The notes under the pieces are model-generated. The model searched no databases and was not told the origin of the DNA. It saw nothing but the letters and a program-made list of their open reading frames with translations. From Bordetella ansorpii (GTDB taxonomy: Bacteria > Pseudomonadota > Gammaproteobacteria > Burkholderiales > Burkholderiaceae_B), in NCBI RefSeq assembly GCF_900078315.1, contig NZ_FKBS01000014.1, forward strand, positions 742,802 through 806,801: DNA of 64,000 bases, in the 5' to 3' direction. Each line of letters starts with the position of its first letter. Positions within the stretch are counted from its first letter, which is position 1. Shown here one piece after another: positions 27,057 through 34,563 of the stretch. The translations under genes were made by a program, and so were the position numbers.

Positions 27057-27943
27057 ATTGTCTCCGTGTTGTCGGGGCCCGTCGGCGTGAAGCCGTAGAG
27101 CCTTTCTGGATTGGTGACCAGGATCCGCCGCAGCGTGGCGGCGTCGCCGGCCCAATGGGCCAGCCGGTCGAGTTGTTCCGCGTCGTCGGGCATGGGATGA
27201 CGGCCCGCCGAGGCCGAGGCATGCGGCCAGTCGCTGCCCCACACCACGCGGCCGGGCGCGGCGTCGATGTAGCCGCGTGCCAGCGGATCGAGGCGCGCAT
27301 CGCTGGCATCGCCCGTCTCGCTGACGATGTACCCGCCCGACAGCTTCATCCACGCGCGACCATCGCGAAGCAGCGCCAGCAGCAGGGCATGCGCGGGATG
27401 TTGGAAAGCCTGGCGCGGGGGGATGCGCCCCAGGTGGTCGAACACCAGCGGCGCGGGCAGGCGCGCCAGGCGCTCACCGGCCCGCGCCAGCAGGTCGGGC
27501 GGCATCAGCAACTGCACGTGCCAGCCCAGCGGCGCGATGCGCTCGGCCAGCCGCTCGGCGTCATCGAGGGTATTGGTGACGCCCAGCGACAGGTTCAGGC
27601 GGATGCCGCGCACGCCAGCCGCGTGCAGCGCCGCGAGTTGCGCATCGCTTTCGCTGCCGTCGATGACGGCCACGCCGCGCGCGTCATCGCCCATCCGCTG
27701 CAGCGCAGCCAGCATCGGCCGGTTGTCGTTGCCATAGGTCGATGGCGTGACCAGCACGGCGCGCCGCGTGCCCAGGCGTTGCTGCAGGGCGCGGTATTGC
27801 GCCACGCTGGCATCGGGCGGCAGTAGCGCCGCGCCCGCAACCGCCGGATAACGGCTGTCGTAGACGTGCAGATGGCAATCGCAGGCGGGCGCTGGAACGC
27901 GGGTGCGCGGCGTGGCGGTGCCCGTGGTGTAGGCGAGCGGCAT
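27053..27943 (-). CDS. Amidohydrolase-family TIM-barrel hydrolase (LigI/PDC-lactonase-like)
   Basis: A 296-residue amidohydrolase-superfamily protein. The metal or substrate motif CDCHLHVYD is at the N-terminus (about residue 21), VFDHLGRIPP is central and VVWGSDWPHAS is near the C-terminus. This is the pattern of 2-pyrone-4,6-dicarboxylate lactonase and related dicarboxylate-lactone hydrolases. Together with the RraA-type aldolase it recalls the 4,5-cleavage protocatechuate/gallate route, though no ring-cleaving dioxygenase is present. The start MPLAYTT is chosen over a longer frame overlapping the upstream Bug gene. Confidence 0.87.
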   Translation of the reverse strand: MPLAYTTGTATPRTRVPAPACDCHLHVYDSRYPAVAGAALLPPDASVAQYRALQQRLGTRRAVLVTPSTYGNDNRPMLAALQRMGDDARGVAVIDGSESDAQLAALHAAGVRGIRLNLSLGVTNTLDDAERLAERIAPLGWHVQLLMPPDLLARAGERLARLPAPLVFDHLGRIPPRQAFQHPAHALLLALLRDGRAWMKLSGGYIVSETGDASDARLDPLARGYIDAAPGRVVWGSDWPHASASAGRHPMPDDAEQLDRLAHWAGDAATLRRILVTNPERLYGFTPTGPDNTETM

Positions 27944-27969
27944 GGTCGAGCGGGGCGGGAGGACGAGGG

Positions 27970-28941
27970 TCAGTCGATACGGGCGCCGGCTTCGCGAACG
28001 ATGGCGCCCCAGCGGATGCGCTCGTCGTGGATCAGTTGCCCGTAGGCCTGGGGCGTGCTGCTGCGCACGGCCGCGCCTTGTTCCTGGAAATGGCGTTGCG
28101 TCTCGGGCGACTGCAGCGCGTCGTTCAATGCCTTGTTCAACTTGGCGACGACGTCGGGCGGCAGCTTGGCGGGACCGACCAGTCCGAACCACGTCACGGC
28201 CTCGAAGCCCTTGAAGCCGGACTCGGCGAAGGTCGGCACGTCGGGCAGGTCCTTCGTGCGTTGCGCGGACGTCACCGCCAGCGCGCGCATGCTGCCCGAG
28301 CGGATATGGCCGATCAGCGTGGGCACCGACGACATGTACATGTCGATCTGCCCGCCGATCAGGTCGTTGGCGCCCTGTGCCGCGCCCTTGTAGGGGATGT
28401 GGGTCAGCTTGATGCCGGCCGCTTTCTGGAACTGTTCGGTGGCCAGGTGCGCCACGGTACCGCTGCCCGAGCTGGCGTAGTCCAGTTCCGTGGGTTTGGC
28501 TTTTGCCGCCGCCACCACGTCGGCCAGCGTCTTGAAGGGCGAGTTGGCATTGACCACCAGCACCAGCGGCGCGTCGGCGACCAGGCCGATCGGCGTCAGG
28601 TCGCGCTCGGGGTCATACGGCAGCTTGGGGTACAGCGTGGGATTGATCGCCAGGTTGCTGGTCTGGCCCAGCACGATCGTGTGGCCGTCCGGCGCGGCCT
28701 TGGCCGCGAGGTCCACGCCGAGGTTGCCGCCGGCGCCCGGGCGGTTTTCCGTCACGATGTTCCAGCCGGTGTCGGCGCCGATCTTGATGGCGACCTGGCG
28801 GGCCAGGGCATCGGTGCCGCCGCCCGGGGGGAAGGGCACGATCAGGCGGATGGGCTTGTCGGGATAGGCCCAGGCGGGCGAGCCGGGCAGCATCAGGGCG
28901 AAGGCGGCGGCCGCCGCGGCGGCATAGCGCAGGACTTTCAT
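27970..28941 (-). CDS. Bug/TctC-family periplasmic binding protein (5 of 9)
   Basis: A 323-residue receptor and first gene of the ten-gene leftward operon. The signal peptide is very Ala-rich (cleavage near AWAY, about residue 25). Motifs are LIVPFPPGGGTDALARQV, ENRPGAGGNLGVDLAAKA, DGHTIVLGQ and HIPYKGAAQGANDLIGGQID. GGAGA precedes the ATG. Being promoter-proximal and divergent from an IclR gene, it is probably the main receptor for the pathway's substrate. Confidence 0.92.
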   Translation of the reverse strand: MKVLRYAAAAAAAFALMLPGSPAWAYPDKPIRLIVPFPPGGGTDALARQVAIKIGADTGWNIVTENRPGAGGNLGVDLAAKAAPDGHTIVLGQTSNLAINPTLYPKLPYDPERDLTPIGLVADAPLVLVVNANSPFKTLADVVAAAKAKPTELDYASSGSGTVAHLATEQFQKAAGIKLTHIPYKGAAQGANDLIGGQIDMYMSSVPTLIGHIRSGSMRALAVTSAQRTKDLPDVPTFAESGFKGFEAVTWFGLVGPAKLPPDVVAKLNKALNDALQSPETQRHFQEQGAAVRSSTPQAYGQLIHDERIRWGAIVREAGARID

Positions 28942-29003
28942 GGTTGTTGTCTCCGGGTGTTGTTTTGGTGTGTCGGCGCATTGTGGTCTCGTGTTCCGTC
29001 CAA

Positions 29004-29029
29004 TACAATGCCGTTTCGTATAACGAGAC
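29004..29029 (+). promoter_or_regulatory. IclR operator candidate and iclR-side -10 box
   Basis: GTTTCGTATAACGAGAC (29013-29029) is a 17-bp near-palindrome: all outer pairs match except one T-G. It sits between the divergent IclR and Bug operons, directly against the regulator start. TACAAT at 29004-29009 is a plausible -10 for the regulator, with TTGTGG 17 bp upstream. The palindrome would then cover the start point, fitting autoregulation. Confidence 0.55.
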
Positions 29030-29764
29030 ATGTTCCGGCATATGGACGATATCGAAGAGAAAGGCGGAGCCGCTGAGGAGGGCGTCGTGGCGGTCCGCCG
29101 CGCCATGCGCATCCTCGAGGCGTTCGGCATCCAGGACTCGGCGCTGTCGCTGGCCGAGCTCAGCCGGCGCACGGGTTTCCATCGCTCCACCGTGCTGCGG
29201 CTGGCGCGCACGCTGGCCATGGACGACTACCTGGCGCAGCGCACCGACGGCACGTGGCGGCTGGCGAAAGCGGCGGGATGGCTGGGCGCCTGTTACCAGG
29301 CCACCTTCAACGTGCACGACATCGTCGAGCCCGTCTTGCGCGAGCTGTCGATCAGCACCGGGGAAAGCGCCACGTTCTACGTGCGCGAAGGCAACCAGCG
29401 CATCTGCGTGGCGCGTGTGGAGGGCGCACGTTCCATCCGCCATCACGTGCGCGTGGGCGCGGCGTTGCCCTTGCATCTGGGCAGTCCCGGGCGTGTGCTG
29501 CTGGCGTTTTCCGGCGAGGCGGGCGAACCGTACGAGTCGGTGCGGCGCGCGGGCTACATGATGTCGCTGGGCGAGCGCGATGCCGAGGTGTCCAGCATCT
29601 CGGCGCCGGTGTACGGCATCAACTGGACGCTGATGGGCGCCATGTGCATTTCAGGGCCTATTTCGCGCCTGAACGAAGCGGTGTTGCTGTCGCACAAAGA
29701 GACCATCCTGGCCGCGGCCAGCCGCCTGTCGCGCGGCATGATGGGGGCGCGGCAGGCGGGTTGA
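29030..29764 (+). CDS. IclR-family transcriptional regulator
   Basis: A 244-residue regulator. The N-terminal winged helix (about residues 20-85) contains LSLAELSRRTGFHRSTVLRLARTLAMDDYL, and the C-terminal IclR effector domain holds VRVGAALPLHLGSPGRVLLA and the ISAPVYG segment. It is divergent from the ten-gene catabolic run, so it most likely controls that operon in response to its substrate or an intermediate. A second in-frame ATG at 29042 is possible; neither has a strong ribosome site. Confidence 0.9.
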   Translation: MFRHMDDIEEKGGAAEEGVVAVRRAMRILEAFGIQDSALSLAELSRRTGFHRSTVLRLARTLAMDDYLAQRTDGTWRLAKAAGWLGACYQATFNVHDIVEPVLRELSISTGESATFYVREGNQRICVARVEGARSIRHHVRVGAALPLHLGSPGRVLLAFSGEAGEPYESVRRAGYMMSLGERDAEVSSISAPVYGINWTLMGAMCISGPISRLNEAVLLSHKETILAAASRLSRGMMGARQAG

Positions 29765-29765
29765 T

Positions 29766-29792
29766 CCGCCCGCGCTTCGCGGGCGCGGGCGG
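29766..29792. terminator. GC hairpin between convergent iclR and dadA-like genes
   Basis: A perfect 10-bp stem, CCGCCCGCGC (29766-29775) with GCGCGGGCGG (29783-29792), and a 7-nt loop, lies two bases after the regulator stop and just before the convergent dehydrogenase stop. No T-tract follows, so it may act with Rho or as an mRNA-stabilising structure. Confidence 0.4.
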
Positions 29793-29799
29793 GCAAGGC

Positions 29800-31032
29800 T
29801 CAGTGCCGCATGTCTGCCTGGATCAGGTCCGCCACCCTCGCCGCCGTCACGCCCGACAACGTCCATCCCAGATGGCCGTGGCCGGTGTTGTAGTAGACGC
29901 CATCACGCCTGCCGCGGCGCACGCGCGGCATCATGTCCGGCATCATCGGCCGCAGCCCTGCCCAGGGCACGACGCGCGAGGTATTCATCGAGAAGTTGGC
30001 GCGCGTCCAGCGCACCAGCGGTTCGATGCGGTCGGCGCGGATGTCGCGGTTTTCGCCGTTGAATTCCGCCGTGCCCGCCACGCGGAAGCGGTCGCGGCCC
30101 AGGCGCGAGGTCACGATCTTGGCCTTTTCGTCGAGCAGGCTGGTCCAGGGCGCGCCCTGCACGCTGGCCTCGTCGTCCAGGTGCACGGTGATCGAATAGC
30201 CCTTGACGGGATAGACGTTGACGCGGTCCCCCGCCAGGGCGGCCAGCCCGCGGCTGCCTACGCCGCCGCAGATGACGATGGCATCGGCCTGCAGGGATTC
30301 GCGGTCCTTGCCGCCGGACTCCGGCGCGGACATGTCGATCCGCACGCCGCCCTGCGCGAAATCCAGTCCCTCCACTTCGCGGCCATACAGGAAGCGCGCG
30401 CCCTTGCGTTCGGTGGCCTGGGCCAGCCCGCGCGTGAACTTGTGGATGTCGCCGGTGGCGTCCGATTGCGTGTAGAAGCCGCCGAAGTACTGTCCCGTCA
30501 GCGAGGGTTCGATCTGGCGGATCTCGTCGGCGGTGACCTCGTGGCGTTCCAGGCCGCCTTGCTGCAGCAGGGCATTGCTCTTGCGCGCGGCCTCGAAGCT
30601 CTTGCGGTCGTGATAGAAGTGCAGGATGCCGCGTTTCTCCAGATCGAAGTCCACGCGTTCCTGCTCGGCCATGGCGAAAAGATGGCGCCGCGCCTCGATG
30701 GCCAGTTGCGTGGTCAGCACGGTGTTGTCGCGATACTTGCGGATGGCCCACAGGAATTCGGCAAGCCAGCTGTACTTGTGCCACGAGGGCCTGGGGTTCA
30801 GCAGCAGGGGCGCATCCGGCTGGAACATCCAGCGCAGGCCTTTCAACAGCGTGGCGGGCTGGTTCCAGACCTCGGCATTGCTGGCCGACAGTTGGCCGCC
30901 GTTGGCGTAAGACGTTTCCATGGCGGCATAGGCGCGCCGCTCGACGACGGTGACGTCGTGGCCGGCCTGGTTGAGCAGATAGGCGGTGGTGACGCCGGTG
31001 ATACCGGCGCCCAATACGGCAATGTGGGCCAT
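29800..31032 (-). CDS. dadA: D-amino-acid dehydrogenase (DadA-type FAD oxidoreductase)
   Basis: A 410-residue DAO-family flavoprotein. The N-terminal FAD motif is AVLGAGITGVTTAYLL. DadA-type sequence continues through ETSYANGGQLSASNAEVWNQP, KGYSITV and the C-terminal GHGHLGWTLSG. The enzyme deaminates D-amino acids (classically D-alanine) to 2-oxoacids, feeding electrons to quinones at the membrane. The start MAHIAVLGAG is preferred over an upstream in-frame ATG within the leader. A tandem glycine riboswitch ends 50 nt upstream, so expression should respond to glycine. Activity on glycine itself, or on D-serine or sarcosine-like substrates, should be considered; the gene symbol reflects family only. 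Confidence 0.9.
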   Translation of the reverse strand: MAHIAVLGAGITGVTTAYLLNQAGHDVTVVERRAYAAMETSYANGGQLSASNAEVWNQPATLLKGLRWMFQPDAPLLLNPRPSWHKYSWLAEFLWAIRKYRDNTVLTTQLAIEARRHLFAMAEQERVDFDLEKRGILHFYHDRKSFEAARKSNALLQQGGLERHEVTADEIRQIEPSLTGQYFGGFYTQSDATGDIHKFTRGLAQATERKGARFLYGREVEGLDFAQGGVRIDMSAPESGGKDRESLQADAIVICGGVGSRGLAALAGDRVNVYPVKGYSITVHLDDEASVQGAPWTSLLDEKAKIVTSRLGRDRFRVAGTAEFNGENRDIRADRIEPLVRWTRANFSMNTSRVVPWAGLRPMMPDMMPRVRRGRRDGVYYNTGHGHLGWTLSGVTAARVADLIQADMRH

Positions 31033-31081
31033 GATGGACCTCGAACAGGATAGGGCAACGGCCATGTGGCCATCGCACCCC

Positions 31082-31251
31082 ATCTGTCTCGGTACCTGAG
31101 AGCTTCAACCGCGTGCGTACGCGGCATCCCCTTCGGTGGGCGCGCACGGCGCCACTCTCCAGATCGTCTAGCCTGCGCAGTCCTGGTGCCTGAGAGTTTC
31201 CGGGGCGGTTGCTCCGTCGGCGCCGGCCTGGTGGGGCCGGACTCTTCTGCG
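31082..31251 (-). ncRNA. Tandem glycine riboswitch
   Basis: Read on the minus strand, two glycine aptamers lie in series. Aptamer 1 (31251 to 31176) is closed by P1 arms CGCAG and CTGCG and contains GAAGAGTCC, GGAGCAACC and the conserved AAACTCTCAGGCACC segment. Aptamer 2 (31164 to 31082) is closed by ATCTG and CAGAT and contains CTGGAGAG, CACCGAAGGGG and AAGCTCTCAGGTACC. The 11-nt linker is normal for tandem glycine switches. It is placed 50 nt before the dadA-like start, so it controls that gene, probably as an on-switch. Confidence 0.93.
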
Positions 31252-31272
31252 TGGCGTTGCTTCGACGGGCAC

Positions 31273-31302
31273 AGGATAGCTGGGGGCTGGGAAGAAAGGC
31301 AA
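31273..31302 (-). promoter_or_regulatory. Promoter for the riboswitch-dadA transcript
   Basis: On the minus strand TTGCCT (complement of 31297-31302) is followed after 18 nt by TATCCT (complement of 31273-31278). The start would be about 15 nt before the first aptamer, leaving room for the complete riboswitch. Confidence 0.5.
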
Positions 31303-31340
31303 GCACAAACGCCTGGCGTCCGTGCTCGCCTGTTGCGGCG

Positions 31341-32684
31341 TTACGCCACGGTGTTCAGCGTGTCGCCCACGGCATCGAACAGCCGGTCCAGGTCCGGGCG
31401 TGCCGTGTTGAAGGGCGGCCCGAACTGCAGCGTGTCGCCGCCGAAGCGCACGTAGAAGCCTTTTTTCCACAGGGCCAGGCCCGCTTCGAAGGGACGAATG
31501 GCGGGGTCGCCGTCACGCGGCGCCAGCTGGATGGCGCCCGACAGGCCGGCATTGCGGATGTCGACCACGTGCCTGGCCTGGCGCAGCCCGTGGATGGCCT
31601 GCTCGAAGTAGGGCGCCAGTTCGGCGGCCTGCTGGATCAGGTTGTCCCGTTCGAGCAGTTCCAGCGACGCCAGCCCGGCGGCCGTGGCGACGGGGTGCGC
31701 GGAGTAGGTGTAGCCATGCGTGAACTCGACGGCATGTTCGGGCAGGTCCTGGCCCATGAACGTGTCGTAGATCTCGCGGCTGGCAACCACCGCGCCCAAC
31801 GGTACAGCGCCGTTGGTCAGTTGCTTGGCGAAGTTGGCGATGTCGGGCGTCACGCCGTAGTGCGCTGAGCCGGTGGTGCTGCCCAGCCGGCCGAAGCCTG
31901 TGATGACCTCGTCGAAGATCAGCAGGATGCCGTGCTGCCGCGTGATCTCGCGCAGGCGTTCCAGATAGCCTTTGGGCGGCACGATCACGCCGGCGGAACC
32001 GGCCAGGGGTTCGACGATGACGGCGGCGATGTTGCTCGCGTCATGCAGCTCGATCAGCTTGAGCAGTTCGTTGGCAAGCTCCACGCCACCGGTCTCGGCC
32101 TGTCCTCGGGTGAAGGCCAGACCGGGCTGCAGCGTGTGGGGCAGGTGATCGGCGTCGATCAACTGGCCGAAGGCCTTGCGGTTGCCGCCGATGCCGCCCA
32201 GGCTGGTGCCGCCCATGTTGACACCGTGATAGCCGCGTGCGCGGCCGATCAGCTTGGTCCTGGATGGCTGGCCTTTCACGCGCCAGTAGGCGCGGGCCAG
32301 CTTCAGCGAGGTGTCGGCGGCTTCGGAGCCGGAGTTGGTGAAGAACACATGGTCCAGGCCATCGGGCATCAGCCCGGCGATCCGCTCGGCCAGCTGGAAC
32401 GATCCCGGATGGCTGAACTGGAAGGCGGGCGCGTAGTCCAGCGTGCCCAATTGCCGGGCAACGGCATCGCGGATTTCCACGCGGTTGTGGCCGGCGCCGC
32501 AGGTCCACAAGCCGGACAGGCTGTCGAAGATCCGGCGGCCATGCTGGTCGATCAGGTAGGCGCCGTCCGCACCGACGATCAGCCGCGGGTCTTTGTGGAA
32601 GCTGCGGTTGGCGGTGAAGGGCAGCCAATGGGCCTTCAGGTTCAGGCCGGCGGCGGTAGGTAATACGGAATTCGTGGTGTCCAT
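31341..32684 (-). CDS. Omega-amino acid:pyruvate aminotransferase (class III, PLP)
   Basis: A 447-residue class III aminotransferase. Landmarks are LSGLWTCGAGH, NSGSEAADTSLKLARAYW (PLP phosphate contact), LIFDEVITGFGRLG (Asp on the pyridine nitrogen) and the Schiff-base Lys in IANFAKQLTNGAVPLGAV. FAKQ-TNG is the characteristic omega-APT/beta-alanine:pyruvate transaminase form. It transfers amino groups from beta-alanine or amines to pyruvate. The start MDTTNSV is preferred to an ATG 26 codons upstream that falls in the regulatory region shared with the divergent LysR gene. Confidence 0.9.
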   Translation of the reverse strand: MDTTNSVLPTAAGLNLKAHWLPFTANRSFHKDPRLIVGADGAYLIDQHGRRIFDSLSGLWTCGAGHNRVEIRDAVARQLGTLDYAPAFQFSHPGSFQLAERIAGLMPDGLDHVFFTNSGSEAADTSLKLARAYWRVKGQPSRTKLIGRARGYHGVNMGGTSLGGIGGNRKAFGQLIDADHLPHTLQPGLAFTRGQAETGGVELANELLKLIELHDASNIAAVIVEPLAGSAGVIVPPKGYLERLREITRQHGILLIFDEVITGFGRLGSTTGSAHYGVTPDIANFAKQLTNGAVPLGAVVASREIYDTFMGQDLPEHAVEFTHGYTYSAHPVATAAGLASLELLERDNLIQQAAELAPYFEQAIHGLRQARHVVDIRNAGLSGAIQLAPRDGDPAIRPFEAGLALWKKGFYVRFGGDTLQFGPPFNTARPDLDRLFDAVGDTLNTVA

Positions 32685-32753
32685 GTCGGTGCGTCCTACT
32701 GAGTGTTCCGTGGCGGGGATTTCCTGACATTGTGGCGACGGAATCGGATGAGT

Positions 32754-32767
32754 AAGATTCAAATCTT
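32754..32767. promoter_or_regulatory. LysR operator candidate, aminotransferase/regulator intergenic
   Basis: AAGATTCAAATCTT is a perfect 14-bp palindrome in the 112-bp gap between the divergent aminotransferase and LysR genes. AT-rich dyads of this type are usual LysR recognition sites. It lies 30 bp before the LysR start. Confidence 0.55.
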
Positions 32768-32796
32768 CTGATATTCACTTTTTGTTTTACTCACCC

Positions 32797-33702
32797 ATGA
32801 AATCCAAGCCGCTCGCCCAGGTCACCGACTTCGAACTGCGCCTGCTGCGTGTCTTCAAGACCGTGGCCGGGGTCGGCAGCTTTGCCGCCGCCGAAAGCGC
32901 GCTGGGCATCACGCGCTCGGCCATCAGCCTGCACATGAGCGACCTGGAGAAGCGCTTGGGAATGCGCCTGTGCCAACGGGGCCGAGCCGGGTTCGCGCTG
33001 ACCGACCAGGGCCGCGAGGTGCTGCGCGCCAGCGAAACCCTGCTGGCGGCGGTCGAGGGCTTCCGCGCCGAGGTCAACCAGTTGCACGACAGTCTGCGCG
33101 GCGATCTGAACATCGGCTTGATGAACAATCTGGTGACCCAGCCCAGAATGCGCCTGACGCACGCATTGCGCGCCATCCGCCGGCAAAGCGCGGGGGTGCG
33201 CATCAACATCAGCATGAGCACGCCCGGCGACATCGAACGGGGGCTGCTCGATGGGCGCCTGCATGTGGGGGCCGTGCCGATGATCACGACCTTGTCCGGC
33301 CTGCAGTACCAGCCGCTGTACGAGGAGCGGTCGCGGCTGTATTGCAGCAAGGATCACCCTTTGTTCGCCGACGCGGCCTCGGCGGGCGCCCGGGCCTTGC
33401 GCCAGGCGCCCGCGGTGGCGCCGGGCTATCGCATGAGCCCCGAGGCCGTCGATCTGCATCAGGCGCTGGACTGCGCGGCCACCGCCAGCGACCGCGAGGC
33501 CATTGCTTTCCTGATCCTGACGGGCGAGTACATCGGTTTCCTGCCCGATCACATGGCCGCGGGCTGGGTCGAGAAAGGCATGATGGCCGCGCTGGCGCCG
33601 CGGCGCATGCAGTTCACGACGCCCCTGGCCATCGCCACGCGCAAGGGGCGGCGCCAGAACCTGATCGTGGACCGGTTCCTGGACGCCTTCCAGGCGACGT
33701 GA
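32797..33702 (+). CDS. LysR-family transcriptional regulator (next to omega-aminotransferase)
   Basis: A 301-residue LysR regulator. The N-terminal helix-turn-helix is FELRLLRVFKTVAGVGSFAAAESALGITRSAISLHMSDLEKRLGMRL, followed by a periplasmic-binding-fold effector domain (from about residue 95). The ATG at 32797 is preferred over an in-frame TTG five codons earlier. Divergent orientation and the shared palindrome make the adjacent aminotransferase its probable target. Confidence 0.9.
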   Translation: MKSKPLAQVTDFELRLLRVFKTVAGVGSFAAAESALGITRSAISLHMSDLEKRLGMRLCQRGRAGFALTDQGREVLRASETLLAAVEGFRAEVNQLHDSLRGDLNIGLMNNLVTQPRMRLTHALRAIRRQSAGVRINISMSTPGDIERGLLDGRLHVGAVPMITTLSGLQYQPLYEERSRLYCSKDHPLFADAASAGARALRQAPAVAPGYRMSPEAVDLHQALDCAATASDREAIAFLILTGEYIGFLPDHMAAGWVEKGMMAALAPRRMQFTTPLAIATRKGRRQNLIVDRFLDAFQAT

Positions 33703-33711
33703 GCGCCGTGC

Positions 33712-34464
33712 CTACTTCGCCTGCGCGTTGAAGAGTTCCACCGCGTCGTCGCCGGCCGGCATGCGCCACGGCGCCTGCGGATCCGTCGCGGCCTGCCACA
33801 CGGCGTCGGCCACCTGCGAGGCGCGGGTGACGGGGCCCGAGTAGTTCTCGAAGCCCGACAGCACGCCCGCCAGCATGGGCTGGTACTCCTCGGGAAAATC
33901 CTGCGTCAGGCGCGGCATGGCGTTGGCGCCGAACTGCGTGTCGGGGGCCAGGCCGGGCAGCACCACCTTGGCGCGGATGTTCAAGGGTTGCAGTTCCAGC
34001 GCCAGGCATTCGGTGAACGACACGACGGCCGCCTTGCTGGCCGTGTACACCGGCAGCAGCGGCAGGGCCTTCAACGTGACGGTCGAGGCCACGTTGACGA
34101 TGACGCCGGCGCGGCGTTCGCGGAATTGCGGCAGCACGGCGCGGGTCATGGCCATCAGGCCGATGGTGTTGGTTTCGAAGATATCGCGGTACGCCTGGAC
34201 AGGCGTGGCCTCGAAAATGCTGAGCAGGCCGATGCCGGCGTTGTTGACCAGCACGTCGATGGGGCCGGCGTCGTGGATGGCGCGCTCGATGCTTTGCGCA
34301 TTGGTCACGTCCAGCGGCAGGATGCGCAGCCTGTCGGATGCCGGCAGCACGTCTTCGCGCGGCGTGCGCATGGTGGCGATGACTTTCCAACCCTGGTCCA
34401 GGAAATGGCGGGCGATTTCCACGCCGAAGCCGGACGAGCATCCGGTGATGAGGACGGTATTCAT
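33712..34464 (-). CDS. Short-chain dehydrogenase/reductase
   Basis: A 250-residue Rossmann-fold SDR. Cofactor loop LITGCSSGFGVE, structural NNAG and the catalytic Tyr-Lys pair in YTASKAA with Ser in ASTVT are all present. The TGxSSGFG form is seen in classical NADP-dependent SDRs. It converges on the LysR gene with a 9-bp gap and diverges from an AraC-type gene; a strong palindrome lies in between, so it is probably the AraC-regulated gene. The substrate is unknown. Confidence 0.9.
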   Translation of the reverse strand: MNTVLITGCSSGFGVEIARHFLDQGWKVIATMRTPREDVLPASDRLRILPLDVTNAQSIERAIHDAGPIDVLVNNAGIGLLSIFEATPVQAYRDIFETNTIGLMAMTRAVLPQFRERRAGVIVNVASTVTLKALPLLPVYTASKAAVVSFTECLALELQPLNIRAKVVLPGLAPDTQFGANAMPRLTQDFPEEYQPMLAGVLSGFENYSGPVTRASQVADAVWQAATDPQAPWRMPAGDDAVELFNAQAK

Positions 34465-34515
34465 GGGGGTAGCCTTTTGCGGGGGAAGAGTGCTCTACTG
34501 TAGGCAGGCGGGGCC

Positions 34516-34538
34516 GGATTTTCTACAATAGAAAATCC
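34516..34538. promoter_or_regulatory. 23-bp perfect palindromic operator candidate
   Basis: Arms GGATTTTCTA (34516-34525) and TAGAAAATCC (34529-34538) are exact reverse complements with a 3-nt spacer CAA. It lies between the divergent SDR and AraC-type genes, 25 bp before the AraC start. A smaller dyad CTACTGTAG is at 34495-34503. Confidence 0.65.
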
Positions 34539-34563
34539 ATATTTCTTTTGAGATCGTCCGGAT

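Noticed and set aside
25337-27309. Aldolase gene starting far upstream as a 658-codon protein
   Set aside because: The N-terminal extension is antisense-like, Arg/Pro-rich and overlaps the Bug and hydrolase genes; the true start at 26016 gives the normal family length.
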